From the NCBI GenBank assembly GCA_002633005.1, contig NMRA01000004.1, positions 2,213,935 through 2,277,934 on the forward strand: a DNA stretch of 64,000 nt, given 5' to 3'. Position numbers and translations under genes: made by a program. Source of the DNA: Phoronis australis (taxonomy: Eukaryota; Phoronida; Phoronidae). The notes below the pieces were generated by a model that was given only the letters and a program-made list of their open reading frames with translations, had not been told where the DNA came from and searched no databases. Of this stretch, positions 46,997 to 60,216 are shown in pieces (within the stretch, counting starts at the first letter, position 1; each line of letters begins with the position of its first letter).

Positions 46997-49900
46997 ACGC
47001 AATAGCGATTCAGCATAAGTTGAAAGGTCTGGGTTAGCATTCAACATCGCTGTTCAGGAAATCAGCATTCGCCACCATGCCTATAGAAAAGACGTTCACA
47101 AGTCTAACATCATTGGCCGCCGCCATAATTGTGTCATGGACCTTACCGACACCTACATATGTACATGTAACAGGTGCGTGCTTTGACGGAGTACGCAAGT
47201 ACGCGAGATGTCGATTACCATGCCCGACTTTATTTTTTGAAATTGTGATGTCTTTGCTTGCAATATTGAGAACATAAAATATGAGCGATGTATTGAAAGA
47301 TATACACATAGGGGAAATATTATGTAAAACAAGAAAACAATTCGGGCAGCAAAGCTAATGTAAATAACGAGAAATACCTCATAAGCAACAGCGTGACTCA
47401 GTAATCCGATGCTGACCAGGTGAAGGTAGGCAATTGGAGGTTGGGCAGGTACAGAACTTGCAGGATTTTGTCCAGGGAGGGGTATGGGAAGTGATAAACA
47501 TGAGATAGGGGTCTGCTGAGGGCTACGCAGCTTCGTGGGAAGCAGGGGGCAGCGGAGGGGGGATGTGTCAGCGCCCCTCAACCACTAACGTTTGTGGACA
47601 GATAGCTTTCCGCTGCCCCCCGATATTCCAAGTGTCAATAAGTAACCATTAATTAACTATTGATTATTAACATATTCAACGCACAAATTTGTTTCAAAGA
47701 GAACGGTCACTGCCCTTCCAACCATGGAATGCAACGGTTTCCTTTGTCCTATGTCCAAAAAGTGTCCTCAGTCTTACTACATATGAAAAGGGTTCCAGGC
47801 CTTTGGTTCGAAAATTCACACCTTTCGACATTTTGCATTCCAGCAGTTGGAGGGGTGGACCCGCCTAGATCCGTGCTGCATCTGAATTTTTTAGTGGCTG
47901 CAGGTGCGATGACTAAGGTGAGTGAAACTGNCGAGGGGTAGAATTCCTGCCTGTAGTCCAATAAACTTGTATTGTGTACCGTTCTAAAACAGCCAAGATG
48001 AGTATTGAATAAACTGTCTATCTAGGAAAAAATTACGATGCCCTTCAAATCTTGTAAACCAGGAAAAAAGTCCTTTTATGTACTCCCATTTTTATTAAAT
48101 ACATGTATATAGCAGTTGAATTCAACACATAATCAACCTACACTAATCGGCGGATAAAATGGAAACTTCAAAGTAAGTACATGTACACCTGTAACACAGG
48201 ATTGCCTTATTTCCTGTTTAATGCTTTAATTTGCCCGCCGCTCACTGTTAGCGTAGCCTTTGGTGTTCGTGACACGTACCGTCCTTACCACAAGTTCTGC
48301 ACATCAGCCAGATCACAAAACACTGTGATACGATCAACGGAGATAATTTCTCTCATTCTTTCTATTCAGGAAGGTAAGAAACCAAAAATAGAACTAAGGC
48401 TTAAAAGAAAGTCGTCGAAGCTACATGTAACTACTACACACCGATGGACAACTTTTTTAGTTTTAACATTAAAATGTCTCAAATTATAGATTCCCGGACG
48501 AATTTTTCTCAAGTTTCCGACAAACATTTAATGTTTTTGAAAGAGTCATTGCTTTAATTTGCATATCTTACAAACTGAAATTCTTGAATAAAATTCACTA
48601 ATTTTTCAACATCATGATGTAGAAAAGTGTGTTGCTCAAAAGAAATTGCTAACAGTTTTGGTTTACTAACAGATATTGAAAATGACTTTCCTGTTCAGTT
48701 CTCTGAAACAAAATAATACTCTGTAACCCTTAGCAACCCTCAACAGTTTTGACGAAAATATGGAAGCTCCTTCCTAGGCATGCTAAACGGACAAGCGTGA
48801 TCTATACTTTTAGCGAATTGCATGGCAACTGCGGAAAAAGCCCACCCACCATGGACGATAATGTCCAATTTGTAAAATAGGGGATATGAGGTTTTAGTTG
48901 ATTAATGCTTTTATCTTTCAAGATTGGCTCAATGATGCATTAGCAGGTGACATAACGGGGATAAATTGAAATTACTGCAACAGAGTTTAGTATCCTTTTA
49001 ACAGGCGCGCGTAAGCTTAGCATACATCAGGCATGACGTCATAGGACATCAAACCACAGCACATGGCAACTGATAAGATGGGCCATGATGGATTGAATGA
49101 GGTCGTTTATATGAGATAAATAGGCTATTCCAAGCTTCGTTAATGCTATTCTCGAGTTTACGAACCTCTGGTACTAATGACTGCGCGGGAAGACGAGGTG
49201 AAGGGGGACAGTCATCTGTTGTATCGGCTCATTCCTCCAGGACGTGCTGCGTTCACGCTTCGAGTGTGACGTTTGAGCCTACATGTAAGTGCTGTGCACT
49301 CCTCGACAATTTCTTGAAAGAACGCGACAATCAGCATAACTCATGCATGTGTTTATATCCAATGGGAAAACAAAGTGGGCGCGCAATTCGTCGTTCACTC
49401 AGACACGCGGCAAGCAGGGGCCGGATAGCCTAATAACAAGAGAGTAGCTCATTAGGTTAGTCACGCAGCAGCATCTTCCATAATTTCAGTGCCATCTTTA
49501 GTGTCTCTCAAACACTATCAGTCGATACTAGGTAGCAAACATGCAGATACCTGAATTCTGAATATACATGTAAATATACGCGTAGAGTACGGATTTACCT
49601 CAAAACGATTTTGTTTGATTTGAATTACATTTTGCCCGATTTTGCTTGGGACGTTAGCGTTGGCAATAGGCCCATAGTGATGACTCGATTAGAATAGCAC
49701 ATCGTACGTCGGAATGTTCATCAGATATATAGGCCTACATGTATGTCCTCGCTGAACTAGCTGAACGTTTATACATACAAGAGCAGTAAAACTGGTTTTT
49801 CAGGAGCGACAACTTTGTAACCCAAACGAATAAGAGCAATCAAATTTGCCGTTGTGCTCGCCAAGTTACTCCACCAGTATACACCAACCGTAAGACTCTA

Positions 49901-50900
49901 CCACGAAATACGGATTGGCTGTACTCCATAACGTATTCCATGACAGTATTCACACATGTATTGGATAGAAACACAAACATTAACAAAAATATAGTTATGG
50001 TTACATCAAGCACCATTTTAACAATTTACTCAGGATTTTAAACTTAACTGCTAGACTGCAGCTAGAGTACAAAAAAACACTGAGAATTTGTAAAATGACA
50101 TTAGATTAATAAGTTGGGTTTCACCAAGTACCATTTGATCCGGGACCAATGAAACAATTACAGAAAAGTGGACTCTCTACTGCTTCTCATAAAATACTAG
50201 AGACGATATATTGCATCATCGTGGCTGTCTACAAGTTCAATTATCAGAATTGGCGGCCGCCATTAGCGAAAGTTAAGTTTGCGGAATCCACCATCTTGAA
50301 TTATCTACATTGTACATGTACAATGCGTAAGTTTGTACAGAGTGTGATTACAAGCGGACATTGTTCTGTGCCATATTTTCAAGTAATAAATTTCCAAAAG
50401 AATACATCACAGTGTTCATTGTGGATAAGTACTGGAGCGGCTACTAGGTAACATGTAATTACTGCGTCCCGGAGGGGCTACAGCCTCTGTTTTTCATGTT
50501 CTATATTCAGAAGTGTCTTATATTCCGAAAACGCAGATGCTGTCGGCTAAATCACAATCAAGGTCCATGTTCGAGACTTGACTGTGTTATGGTCTAAAAT
50601 AATTTTTTGGTCACTTACCAAATACCAACTGAATCTTATTATGCAAAGAGTTATTTAGTTGTGCAAATTAAAAAAGGAATCATCAAAATCGGACAATGTT
50701 TGAGAAATATATGTTTTTGTCTATGAATTTCATGCATTTTTAGCGTTACGAGTGGCCATTTTAAAAATAACAATTTTCAACTGACAAGAGTAGAAAAGAA
50801 ATTTATTTTATCAAGCAAGCAATTGTTTAGATGTGACTGGGAATAACTTGAGTCACGTTCCGAGTCAATTAGATGAATTTGTGCTTAATCATTGAGAAAT
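46997..50900. other. Intergenic region, no gene seen
   Basis: Only short frames without recognisable domains (the longest is a minus-strand frame at 47153-47581). AATAAA at 47960 and 48008 may end the scramblase transcript. One N at 47931. Confidence 0.45.
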
Positions 50901-51135
50901 GGTAGGGTTCATCATAAATCAGGCACTCGTTACGAAATTTGTAAATTCTGTGTTTCTAACCCTCACCTACTGTAAAGAAGGTTAAAAACTAAAGTTCACA
51001 CTCTGTAACAAAATGAACTTCAAAATATGTCAGCTTATGCAACACAGCTAATTAGTCAATATCTAAACAAACCAAAAGTTTGGATATTGAATCTGTTCTG
51101 CTATGTTGAAAATGAGCCAAAAAGGCTAACAAAAT

Positions 51136-52736
51136 GTAGTGTACATACCCCCATGTGGAATTCAGTAACAAAAATGGTCATTGCAAATGAAATTATTGCC
51201 TTTTAAATAACAACATGGTGCTTATTATCACCGAAGAAAAATAAATGGCCATACAACATTATGATACCATGTGATGCAGAAACAGTGATGTAGTGTACGT
51301 ACCCCCTTTCGTAGTGTACGTACCCCCATGTTTACAAATGCCATAAAATTAAAATATCACTTGGTAAGTGAGCAACATTGGTCATAGACAGTTTCCTTCC
51401 TTAAAAATGTTAGGTTTAAAGAATGTTTATTGCAAATGCATTTGTTTTGAGTGAAATATTAGCATTTGTGTAGTGTACGTACTCCCATATTTTAATTTCT
51501 GCCCATTTTCAAAGTATGGCAGATATGCATATGAATGCTGTTTTAGTATTTTTTTTCTCTTTGAATTGAATTAGTAAATCAACTAACTGTCAGTAGATTC
51601 TTAGTGTTTATTTACTGTACAAACATGACATTGAAATGTAGTGTACAGTGTACGTACCCCTGTGTAGTGTACGTACCCCGATGGGAATAAATACCATGAA
51701 ACAAAAATATTGCACAGTAAGTAAGCAACACTTGTCACAGACAGCTTCCTCCATTGAAAATGTTAGGTTAAAAGGGTGTTAATTACAAATATATTTGTTT
51801 AAGTGAAATATTAGCATTTGTGTAGTGTACGTTCCCCTATATTTTAACATGTGCCTGTTTTCAAAGAATAACAGACAGATATGGGACACGACTGCATGCT
51901 GTACTTTTATTGTTCGCTTTGAATATTGGTAAATGCTCTACCTCTCAGTATATTTTGATTATTTTTATAAACCTGAAAAGTCATTGAAATGTAGTGTACA
52001 TACCCCTGTGTAGAGTACGTACCTCCAGCCTCTGTGCTATAAATCATTGCCCACAAGAATTTTTACATACTGCTGTTCTCATGAACAATACTGATATTTC
52101 CAAAATGAATACAGTCTGACAAAAAAAAACAATGGACATTATCAAATTTGTGGTCAATAAAATGCCACACAGGACTTGGCTAGTACTGAAAATCCTAGAA
52201 GACACATCATGTGACAACTGATGTTGCAGAGGCAGGTTCTCTGTCTCTCAAAGCAACTTCAGCTTGCAAAAAACCAACAATTAGAGGCAGCACAAAACTC
52301 GAGACCATCCCATACACTTGTAACTTAGTCAAAATTTGACGTTGATTGGCTGCGCGTAGTGTACGTACCCCCAACCAGTACCATTTTTTACTGTTTACAA
52401 GTAAAACACTGGGCCTAGCATTGTTTTAATATTTTACCAACTGGTGAATGCATTGAAAACTAGGCCAATAGCACCAATAAAGTTTTTGAAAAAGTAGTTA
52501 CTCGTCATTTTCTTTTTGTAAGAATCATATTGCAAGAGAAGAAGTTCTCATTATACTGTGTTAAGATTGCAATGTATCATATCTAGAACAACTTGATCAG
52601 CACGGTAATAACTTTTTCTTATTTTAGTATGTGATACTTCTTAAATGTAATCAAAAAATTATTAAATTAACAGCTATCTTATGAATTTTTACATGGTAGA
52701 AGTAGGTTGTGACCACAAGTTGTAGTGTACGTACCC
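51136..52736. repeat. Interspersed motif array GTAGTGTACGTACCCC in a ~350 bp satellite-like repeat
   Basis: Motif copies start at 51136, 51290, 51311, 51470, 51638 (with an internal duplication), 51664, 51822, 51991, 52010, 52356 and 52722. Segments 51290-51640 and 51640-51990 are diverged copies of one ~350 bp unit (for example GAAATATTAGCATTTGTGTA in both at a 352-base offset), while the last two motifs stand in unrelated sequence. The motif is better conserved than the sequence between. It contains the palindrome GTACGTAC or parts of it. Confidence 0.9.
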
Positions 52737-53700
52737 TTTTGTACAACTGTGATGCATTAGGCCATAAAATTTTATTCGGTGGTTCTTGTGCAAAAATATT
52801 TTAGATTACAAACCTGAAATGATGGTACAGTACTTTAAAACAAACCAGCTTTTACAGTACTATGACATCCTTCATTTTTCACCAAAAGTGGCCACCGAAT
52901 ATGGACCTTGATTGGGATTTGACTGTGCCGGATAGCTCAAAAATGTTAAAATATTGCCATCGCCACTTTGCTAATGAATTCTTGCGTTTCATAAAAAGAC
53001 ATCTACGGATACCCACGCCGGATTGGGCTACACGTGTCTTTCCTCCATTACCGACTGCTGCCTGCTGTGTCTGTGAAACTCATAGGACATAACAGGCGGC
53101 GCCAATGTTGTCAAAAACAGTTCACGGTTTCACATTCTTGGAATCGGGATTTCCTAATTGCAACGTCAAACAATTATGTCGCGCTCTATAAACAGTCTGA
53201 ATCACCCTGCTGGCTATGCTTTGTTCGAACACTTCTCGAAACACAGCAAAGTACATTTGGTGTAACGATTTTGAAATGGGGCGCTTATTTTCAAACCGTG
53301 AACAACTGTTTTTTTTACAACACTGGCGCAGCCTGAAAGATCCTACAATGTAACATCACCTATAATGCTTAACCAACACAAACAATCTGGTTCATGAAAT
53401 AGTCTCAATGGGGACTCAACTATATTCAGGAGCTTCTTTTTCGCGTTATTGATGGACTGAGGCCATTGCCTGAAAAGGCCTTTATTTACTTCCATTTATA
53501 CCAACAATGATAATAAAGGACAACCAGTGTTTTTATCAGGCCCGCAAATTCTGCTGAAATTCCAAAGTATTTAGCTAAGTTTCGAATGCAACCGGCGTCT
53601 AGATTATATTTTTGTCCACCAGCAGGACTGTGTGCACAATTCAGATTACTACACACAGGGCACCAAATGAAATAAGAATGTTTAAACAGCATGCACTCAA
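52737..53700. other. Spacer, no gene supported
   Basis: Two overlapping + frames (52862-53092, 53034-53336) have no recognisable domain and no matching exons. Nothing else seen. Confidence 0.4.
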
Positions 53701-53710
53701 ATGATGAACA

Positions 53711-53716
53711 TTTATT
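53711..53716 (-). promoter_or_regulatory. Poly(A) signal of the TOG-domain gene
   Basis: TTTATT on the + strand (AATAAA on the minus strand), 52 bases past the stop codon of the last exon. Confidence 0.7.
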
Positions 53717-53768
53717 TATAAATTTCTAAGAAACATCTGTTACAGATTCAAGGTGGTAGCTGTCATGT

Positions 53769-56700
53769 TTATGACATCATTCTCTCCTTGACATCTTCAC
53801 TGAATTCTGTCAAGTTTCTTAGTTTCGTTTGAGCGCGAAGACCAATGACGTTCCTTTCCAGGATCGTAAAGTAGTTTGGATGTTGTATAAGGTAACCAAT
53901 GATCTGACGCGTGTTTATTCTAAAATGACAGACAAGGACCCGGAATCTAATATTTGTACTCGAAACGAACTCGAATTTTTTAACAATTTCTCTGCTACTT
54001 TTGTGCCAACTCAAGATAAGCGATTATTAGATTTTGATCGAATATATTATAGTGTACACATATGAGTTTCTAGTCCACGTTTGCACTTGACTACCCTTAT
54101 ATTTGTGTTACAAACTGGAGTAAAAACTCGAAATTTCGAGTTCAAACTCGAACTTCAGTTTTTATGTTGGGTTTATCAACTGCAAACGTGGACAGAAAAA
54201 TTATCCATGCAAGTCATTATGTATTCGAGCATAGAATTACATACACTTATTTTGAGTTCTCACAAAATTAGAGTAGAAAATGCCAAACATAATGTCGAGT
54301 TCCATATCGAGTAAAAAGATTAGGACCAGGGCTAAGATGTACAATAGCAATTCCACGCAAGTGCAGTATTCCGGAGGTCAGAATAAGAATGCATGGAGTA
54401 TTCTTGTGCACGTACTTAAGTTAAAGTTGCTACATAAATTATCCCTTAAATTACGCCTCGTTATCGATGTGAAATCGTATGCAAATTACAAATAATATTA
54501 AAGGTCGTGTCGAACCTGACAGTTCTTCATTGCTTCACACAACGCAAATGTCAGATAAAGAAACTGCTGTTAGACCAACAGTACACTGAGTCATCCAAAC
54601 ACTAAACTAAGTACTTGTAAACTAAGATCTTAGTAGACCATGATGTACACTCAAACTGTCAACGTCACGCGCTTTAAGAAGGTGTGATGTGAGACTGGTA
54701 CAACAATCTAGGACACTTACAAGGCCTGGTCTGGTCCTTTGGTGATGAACATCCAGAGTATATCAAACAATCTGCAGAGTTCCTTTCCTTTAATCAAAAC
54801 TCTGTTTGCACCAATGCGGGGAATCGCCTCAAGAATCATGCCAGACGCCAGTTTCCGTGCCCCGGGTTTTCTACAAACGTGCAGAATTTTACAACTGTCA
54901 GTGTCCGCACATTACGTTAAAATGGTAGATTGAAACTGGGATGCTTTCAAATAAATGTTTAGCGTATCTTCAGAACTTTACATGTATCTTAAACCTACAC
55001 GTCAACTCCACTTGCATGAAAATATTTATGCTTTTTACTGAAACCTGTCATCTAGAACTTCACTCTCTTTTCTAATACTGAACTATTCATTGCCTTACAG
55101 AATATTAACGTCGCTTGTATAACAGAAAAACGAACAACTTTAAAGTATCTAACAACTCAGAATGCGACATATACATGTTGGGTTACGTACTCCAATGGAC
55201 CGTGAAGCGCCAGACTAAGAATTCGCGCCGGTGGAATGTCGCCTCTATCGTCACATGACATTATGTGATCCAGAGCTTTTTCGATGTCTTTCCTGATGAT
55301 TTCCAAGTTCTTTTTTGTGTAAGTGGTTACCAGGACATCATAAATTCGGGCTAGCACCTGACGGGAAAGAAACTATATTTCAACCACTCATCATACGGGA
55401 GGCATAATCTAAATAAACCGAGCTTCGAGAAAGATAGGTAAAAGCCGAGACTAGATTTAGCCTAAGTGCTGGTAAAAAGCCGGATGGATATATACTCGTT
55501 CCCAGTTTTAGTAACGCAAAATAAACGCCTGTGCATTTATTCGGAATAGGGGGCGTGTAAACAGAAAGTCATAGGTTTGCTGACTTTGACGTTTAATTTA
55601 CTTAAAACTGTATTTTTAAAGTTCATGTTAATATACCCGTAGTTCGCCAGCACCTTGTTTGTTTTTATCAATGATAGATGCTTCATACAAAACTGTGTCA
55701 AAATCATAACACTTGGTGGGCTTTTAAAAGGGACTTTTCCGAATAAACGCAACACTATTTGAACACTTGACACCAGAGGTTGTAACACAAAATAAACGCC
55801 GATGGGTGTCTATCGCACTTGATGGCCCATAGATTCGAGTCACAAGCTCGAAATTTCGAATAGAAATTTGGAATTTCGAATTAAGACTGGATCTTTTAGC
55901 CTTTATGTGAGGGTCATCAAATGCAAATTAGGATTGGACAGTTATCTATGCAAGCCATTAATAATGCGAGCACAGAATCGTAGACATACATCTTGATATT
56001 TACACACAAGTATAACAGAAAATCCCAACAATATTTTCGTGTTCGCTTTAAAGTAAAATTGTTAGACCACATGCCCGCATCCACGAAGAGTGTGATATTT
56101 AAAGATCGACATGGATCGAGGTTGCTGCCTCATCTTCAAACGCTAGCGTACAATTACGGCTGATCGGAATGATAGTAGAAATTATAAATATAATTTTGTA
56201 ATATCTTCAAGCGGATATTACAGTAAATGTGTTTACCAACAGCATTTACTAACGGGGACAACATGAAATGTGACTACATAATTTACAATGTTCAAGCACG
56301 TTTCGGTTACAACCATGGGTATGAAGAAGTCAAAAGATATTCCTCTCAGTCGTATAACACAGCCCAGTTCATGCCATGTCGGATTTGCCAGATTTTTCAG
56401 GGATAAAACATATCCTAATCTCCTTCATCTTCAAAAATATTACTTTGTAATAAACAGATGGCCTGAGGATTTTGATGGTGCACCAGACGTGCTGAGCCCT
56501 GCAGATTTTGTTCAGAGTCTGTCTCAAGATCGACACACGCTTGAACAATGTGTTGACAGTTGCCGACGTATAGTTGCTTTAATTTCTCACGTGAGTGCAG
56601 TAGAGTCACAATTGTTCGTGCATGCATACTTTTCTTTAGTTATTGATTGACTGATAATCACCACCAACCTTTCTTAATTTACTTAAGATCATATATATAT

Positions 56701-58861
56701 ATATATGTATAAGCTTTTGACGTGTCTGTCCGTTATTCTCCTTTTGGACGACAAGTAAGAATATCCAAGAAGCGCAACACCGCACACCCCATTTTTGTTA
56801 TACCCATGATTGCAACGCTCTGCGAAGTGTCCTGGTTCATAATTGACAAAATTTCAGACTTTGTTCATGTGTCTTGGAAGACTCGTCACGAGTTCTCCTA
56901 TGGCGGTAATGGCGAGTCGTGCCACGCGCTGTCGTCTGCTAATGGTTTCCTTGAGCAACTGTTCGGTGACCGGTTTAAGGTATCTGCTCACAACGTCTGG
57001 GTGATACTTGAGAAGACGTCTGATATTTAAGAGGATTTCACATTGGTTATCCCTATACAAAAAATCAAAATAGGCCGTGCATGTACATGTGCCAGAGTTA
57101 ACAGTATACAAACCTTATGACTAAGCAGTTTAACCTAGCACCATGTTTAAGTTAGTTCTGATTCCATAGACTCAAATTCAAATATAAGATACAAGGACTG
57201 AAGACACTGACTCTAAATTTACCAGTCTATGTTTCTAATGGAGTCCAATGTTTCCCTTATGGCGAGGTTGGGGTGGTTAATGGGTTGCAGGTCTTCTTGT
57301 GTCTCGATATCGACGACTGCCCGCTCCTGCATTCTAAACACACCAAACATTAACAATGCATAGTTAACTCATGTACTTTGCTGAAGGTTTACAAACAGCG
57401 ACAAAGTACTCTTTAATACAAAGACACTGGACTGAATTTGAAGCACTGCACGTGTGGTTGATGTCCCTTTGCAACGTAGTTTGCGATCCGTGTCGAAGCA
57501 AACAGTTAAATTGATTTCTTTGCAATTTCATGTACATTCACTTTACAATTTTTCCTTAAGACATGGTACTTTTGTCCCCTCCCCCTCTTACGACATCCTA
57601 CATCTGAAAGTGTATATATACAGGCTACGAATCTTATGAAAAAACTACTGAAAACAAAATTTCCTTAAAGTCTGCACATTGAAGTTGAAGTTAAATTTAG
57701 TTAAAGTCTGAGATCTTCATGGTTCGTTAACCCGTCAATAGGTCTTGAGAAACTCGCATGTACCAACTGTTGCTGTAATAATAGGTTAACACTAATGTCT
57801 AGCACGTACTCAAATGCTACATCGGTAGTGTAAATCTTCGTTGCTGGCGGTACGGGTCTCCTGTGGAGCCTTTCTCCCGGTGGGTCATGCTCTTCAAATA
57901 TGTGACTGGCTGTAACAGACCGACCAATTATTACAATTCAGTCGGGTTAGCCTTGTGGTTATTGGTCAAGTCAGGCAAACATTATGGCAATGCCGTTCTT
58001 TTCGTTCAATTCAGCAAACCAAATGGCATGCTCCTTGATTGCAGGGATTTCAGTTGGAATGGATAATTACGACAAACGCAATTAACTCACGCTCAATTGT
58101 TACCGTTGCAAAATCTCATAAAGGTTAAGCAAATTTTTAAGTGCCCAGGGGTAGCGTTCCAAAAAAGCAAGATTACACGGACAGGTACTTTTCTTCGCCA
58201 GGTTTCGCCAAGCAATCGAGGCATGGGATCATACTACTTTTTTCACGCGTGCCTTGCGTCTACAGAACGCATACCAGGGTCTCTTCTGTGTGTTCCCGAT
58301 GAGTTATTCATATTTAAATACGTAGCATTTGATATCAACTGAGCATCATTCAAGCGTCAGATCAATTCAAACAGCTAGGTACAAAGGCACTATTTTTGCA
58401 CTGCACTTTAAATTCGGCGACACAGTTGTATGAGCTGGTAACCTACATGTATTCCGTAGTTACTGCTCCCGTTAAGGAAGAACTCCCCCAAGTGGTTGGA
58501 CAGCGTAAATCGTTGTTCGTGACCACAAGCATGTATGTAAGCATGTATGTGCTATAAATCCAGAAATATTATGTTTCAAGGACGGCCAGTGATTCTTATA
58601 AGAACGCTGAAAAGACTGGCACAAACAGACTTGTAATCTGGTCACTATAAGTAAATACAAATACTGAAGATTTTTGTCGTTCATTACATCGTACGTACTA
58701 AGCGTGGCATCGCTCTAAGTAGCACCACTGATATAGCGATTGTACAAGATACATATGACACTCAGCTTTTAATATCCTACCTGTATGTGTTTTGCTATCT
58801 TCATTGTCTTGCACGATTATGACGGACGATGGTTGTTTGATTTGACGCTTAGGTCGTTCCT
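53769..58861 (-). CDS. TOG-domain protein, crescerin/TOGARAM-like, C-terminal part
   Basis: Minus-strand exons: 58781-58861, 57810-57909, 57223-57333, 56860-57052, 55191-55357, 54721-54870, 53769-53919. All seven agree in phase with GT-AG junctions, giving ~317 residues to a stop. A linker with VIIVQDNEDSKT and RRPVPPATKIYTTDVAF is followed by one TOG domain made of HEAT-like helices: AIRETLDSIRNIDWDNQ, then LLNIRRLLKYHPDVV, RQRVARLAITAIGELVTSLP, IIRKDIEKALDHIM, RKLASGMILEAIPRIGANRV and IQHPNYFTILERN. The LxxxxW...IR...HPEV...SRxAL...GDLF pattern is typical of TOGARAM1/2 (crescerin, C. elegans che-12) and CLASPs. TOGARAMs bind tubulin and regulate axonemal microtubule length in cilia. The protein ends right after this TOG, as TOGARAM does with TOG4, which argues against CLASP. 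Earlier exons lie beyond 58861 and were not resolved. Confidence 0.82.
53930..54337. mobile_element. MITE of the TCGAGTT-rich family, copy 2
   Basis: Ends AAGGACCCGGAATCTAATAT and GATTAGGACCAGGGC are inverted, with the same central ACTCGAAATTTCGAGTTC palindrome as copy 1. It sits in the last intron of the TOG gene, its left end about 10 bases from the acceptor of the final exon. Confidence 0.7.
55825..56075. mobile_element. MITE of the TCGAGTT-rich family, degenerate copy
   Basis: Retains AGCTCGAAATTTCGAAT and the downstream order TGCAAATTAGGATTGGACAG, GCAAGCCATTA and GCGAGCACAG. The left part is truncated. In the TOG gene intron. Confidence 0.5.
56288..56593 (+). CDS. Uncertain ORF/exon inside the TOG gene intron
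   Basis: The + frame from the ATG at 56288 runs 120 codons. After ~102 codons it meets a strong donor, CTCAC followed by GTGAGT. The peptide has a balanced composition (for example YYFVINRWPEDFDGAPD and SLSQDRHTLEQCVDSC). I recognise no family, and no second exon was identified. It is opposite in strand to the TOG gene. Chance, a nested gene or a mobile-element relic are all possible. Confidence 0.2.
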
Positions 58862-60116
58862 CTATCGAAAGTTAACATTTAAAACAGTAATAAAACAGGC
58901 AAAAGTTAGTGATGTGTGTTCACTGGGTAAATGTATACATGCAACGACTAAGAAATACTAATCGACATCGATCCGCAATACGATTCAGTAAAACAGTGTC
59001 TAAAATTTGTCCCTTGTGTAAAGCAGAAAGCGGTCTTAAGTCACTCCAATTCACAAATTCTCTGCTGCAAACGGTGTGATCGTTTTAGAAGTCAAAATCC
59101 CTTATAGCGCCATCTTGAAATTCTTTATTTTGCTTCATGTTTAGGGGGCACCCTTTGCTTTTATTTGTAAGTTGGATTTCGTAATTACACAACACAATCC
59201 AAGGCCCAGAATGATTTCATTAGTTAGTACTACAACGGAAAGATAGAGCTGATGACGGGGTTTAATAGAGTTTTGAGTTTGTGATTTTGGCTTGACCTAA
59301 GTGTAATATTAGTTCTGTGTCGACTTTATGTTTATGACTACCGTGACGATGATCGTACAGTTAGGATGGAGGCATTCCTGGGGCATTAAACTGTCTCAAT
59401 CTTTTTCAAGGACATTTTGTCTAAAGTTCAGATGGTTTGAAATCCGTGTTAATTTCCCATGTTTATTCTATGTTATAAAAACACGTCATATAGGTCTACA
59501 TGTCGTATTGTGGTTTGGAAATCTTACCCAGGTCGGCCATTGTTGGCGAGGGAGCAGCATCGTCTACACATATGCGCTCATATAACTATCCACGTCACAA
59601 TGACATCATTCGCTCTGAAAAAACTGCATGCACCGTGCAGTTCGTAGATTTACAATTATAGCGCACCTAGAGACCTCTACACTAACTTTCTGGAAGCCTT
59701 GCTCTTCAGTTGCAATACTCTCGAATTCGACAGCCAAATGTTGCTACATGTACAGTTACTGAGTAGCCTGCATCTGGCAAACGAAGATGGCCATTGTTTT
59801 CGTTCCCAGACAACCAGAATGAAACACGTGAAAAATAATCAAAAGTCATTGAACTCATCATGCCAAAATATTCAATTAAGCAACTTTAGATACATCTGTA
59901 AGAAACATGCGTTGGCTACGGTTAACGTGTTGTCGTGCAACAGTTCTCAATAAATGGAATGTTCTACCTTCATAGTTTTGATTCTGTCAATTGAAACCTT
60001 TATTTTAAAATATTTCGTTCAAGGAAAGGATTGGTCTGCAGGGGTGTTAAAATTTGGTTTAATTTTGGTATTTTTTTCTCAGATCCTTGACATTTTGTAG
60101 AGGTACTTCTGACAAA

Positions 60117-60216
60117 ATGGCGTGGAACAACAGGTTTGTGAACCTTATTAATATTTCGGCGTGTACTGACGAATTATTTAATCCTCCAACCTTGTCTACA
60201 TCTTCATTTGCAGCAG
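60117..60216 (+). CDS. Possible first exon, + strand
   Basis: An ATG in good context (GACAAAATGG) starts MAWNNRFVNLINIS and stays open to GCAGCAG followed by GTACAC, a possible donor in phase 1. No matching downstream exon: the LamG signal exon needs phase 0. Low confidence. Confidence 0.15.

Noticed and set aside
47153-47581. 142-codon minus-strand frame
   Set aside because: Composition looks like random translation (hydrophobic runs, no domain), with no splice or start support.
49143-49433. 96-codon + frame with several Cys
   Set aside because: No recognisable Cys spacing, no signal peptide, no neighbouring exon.
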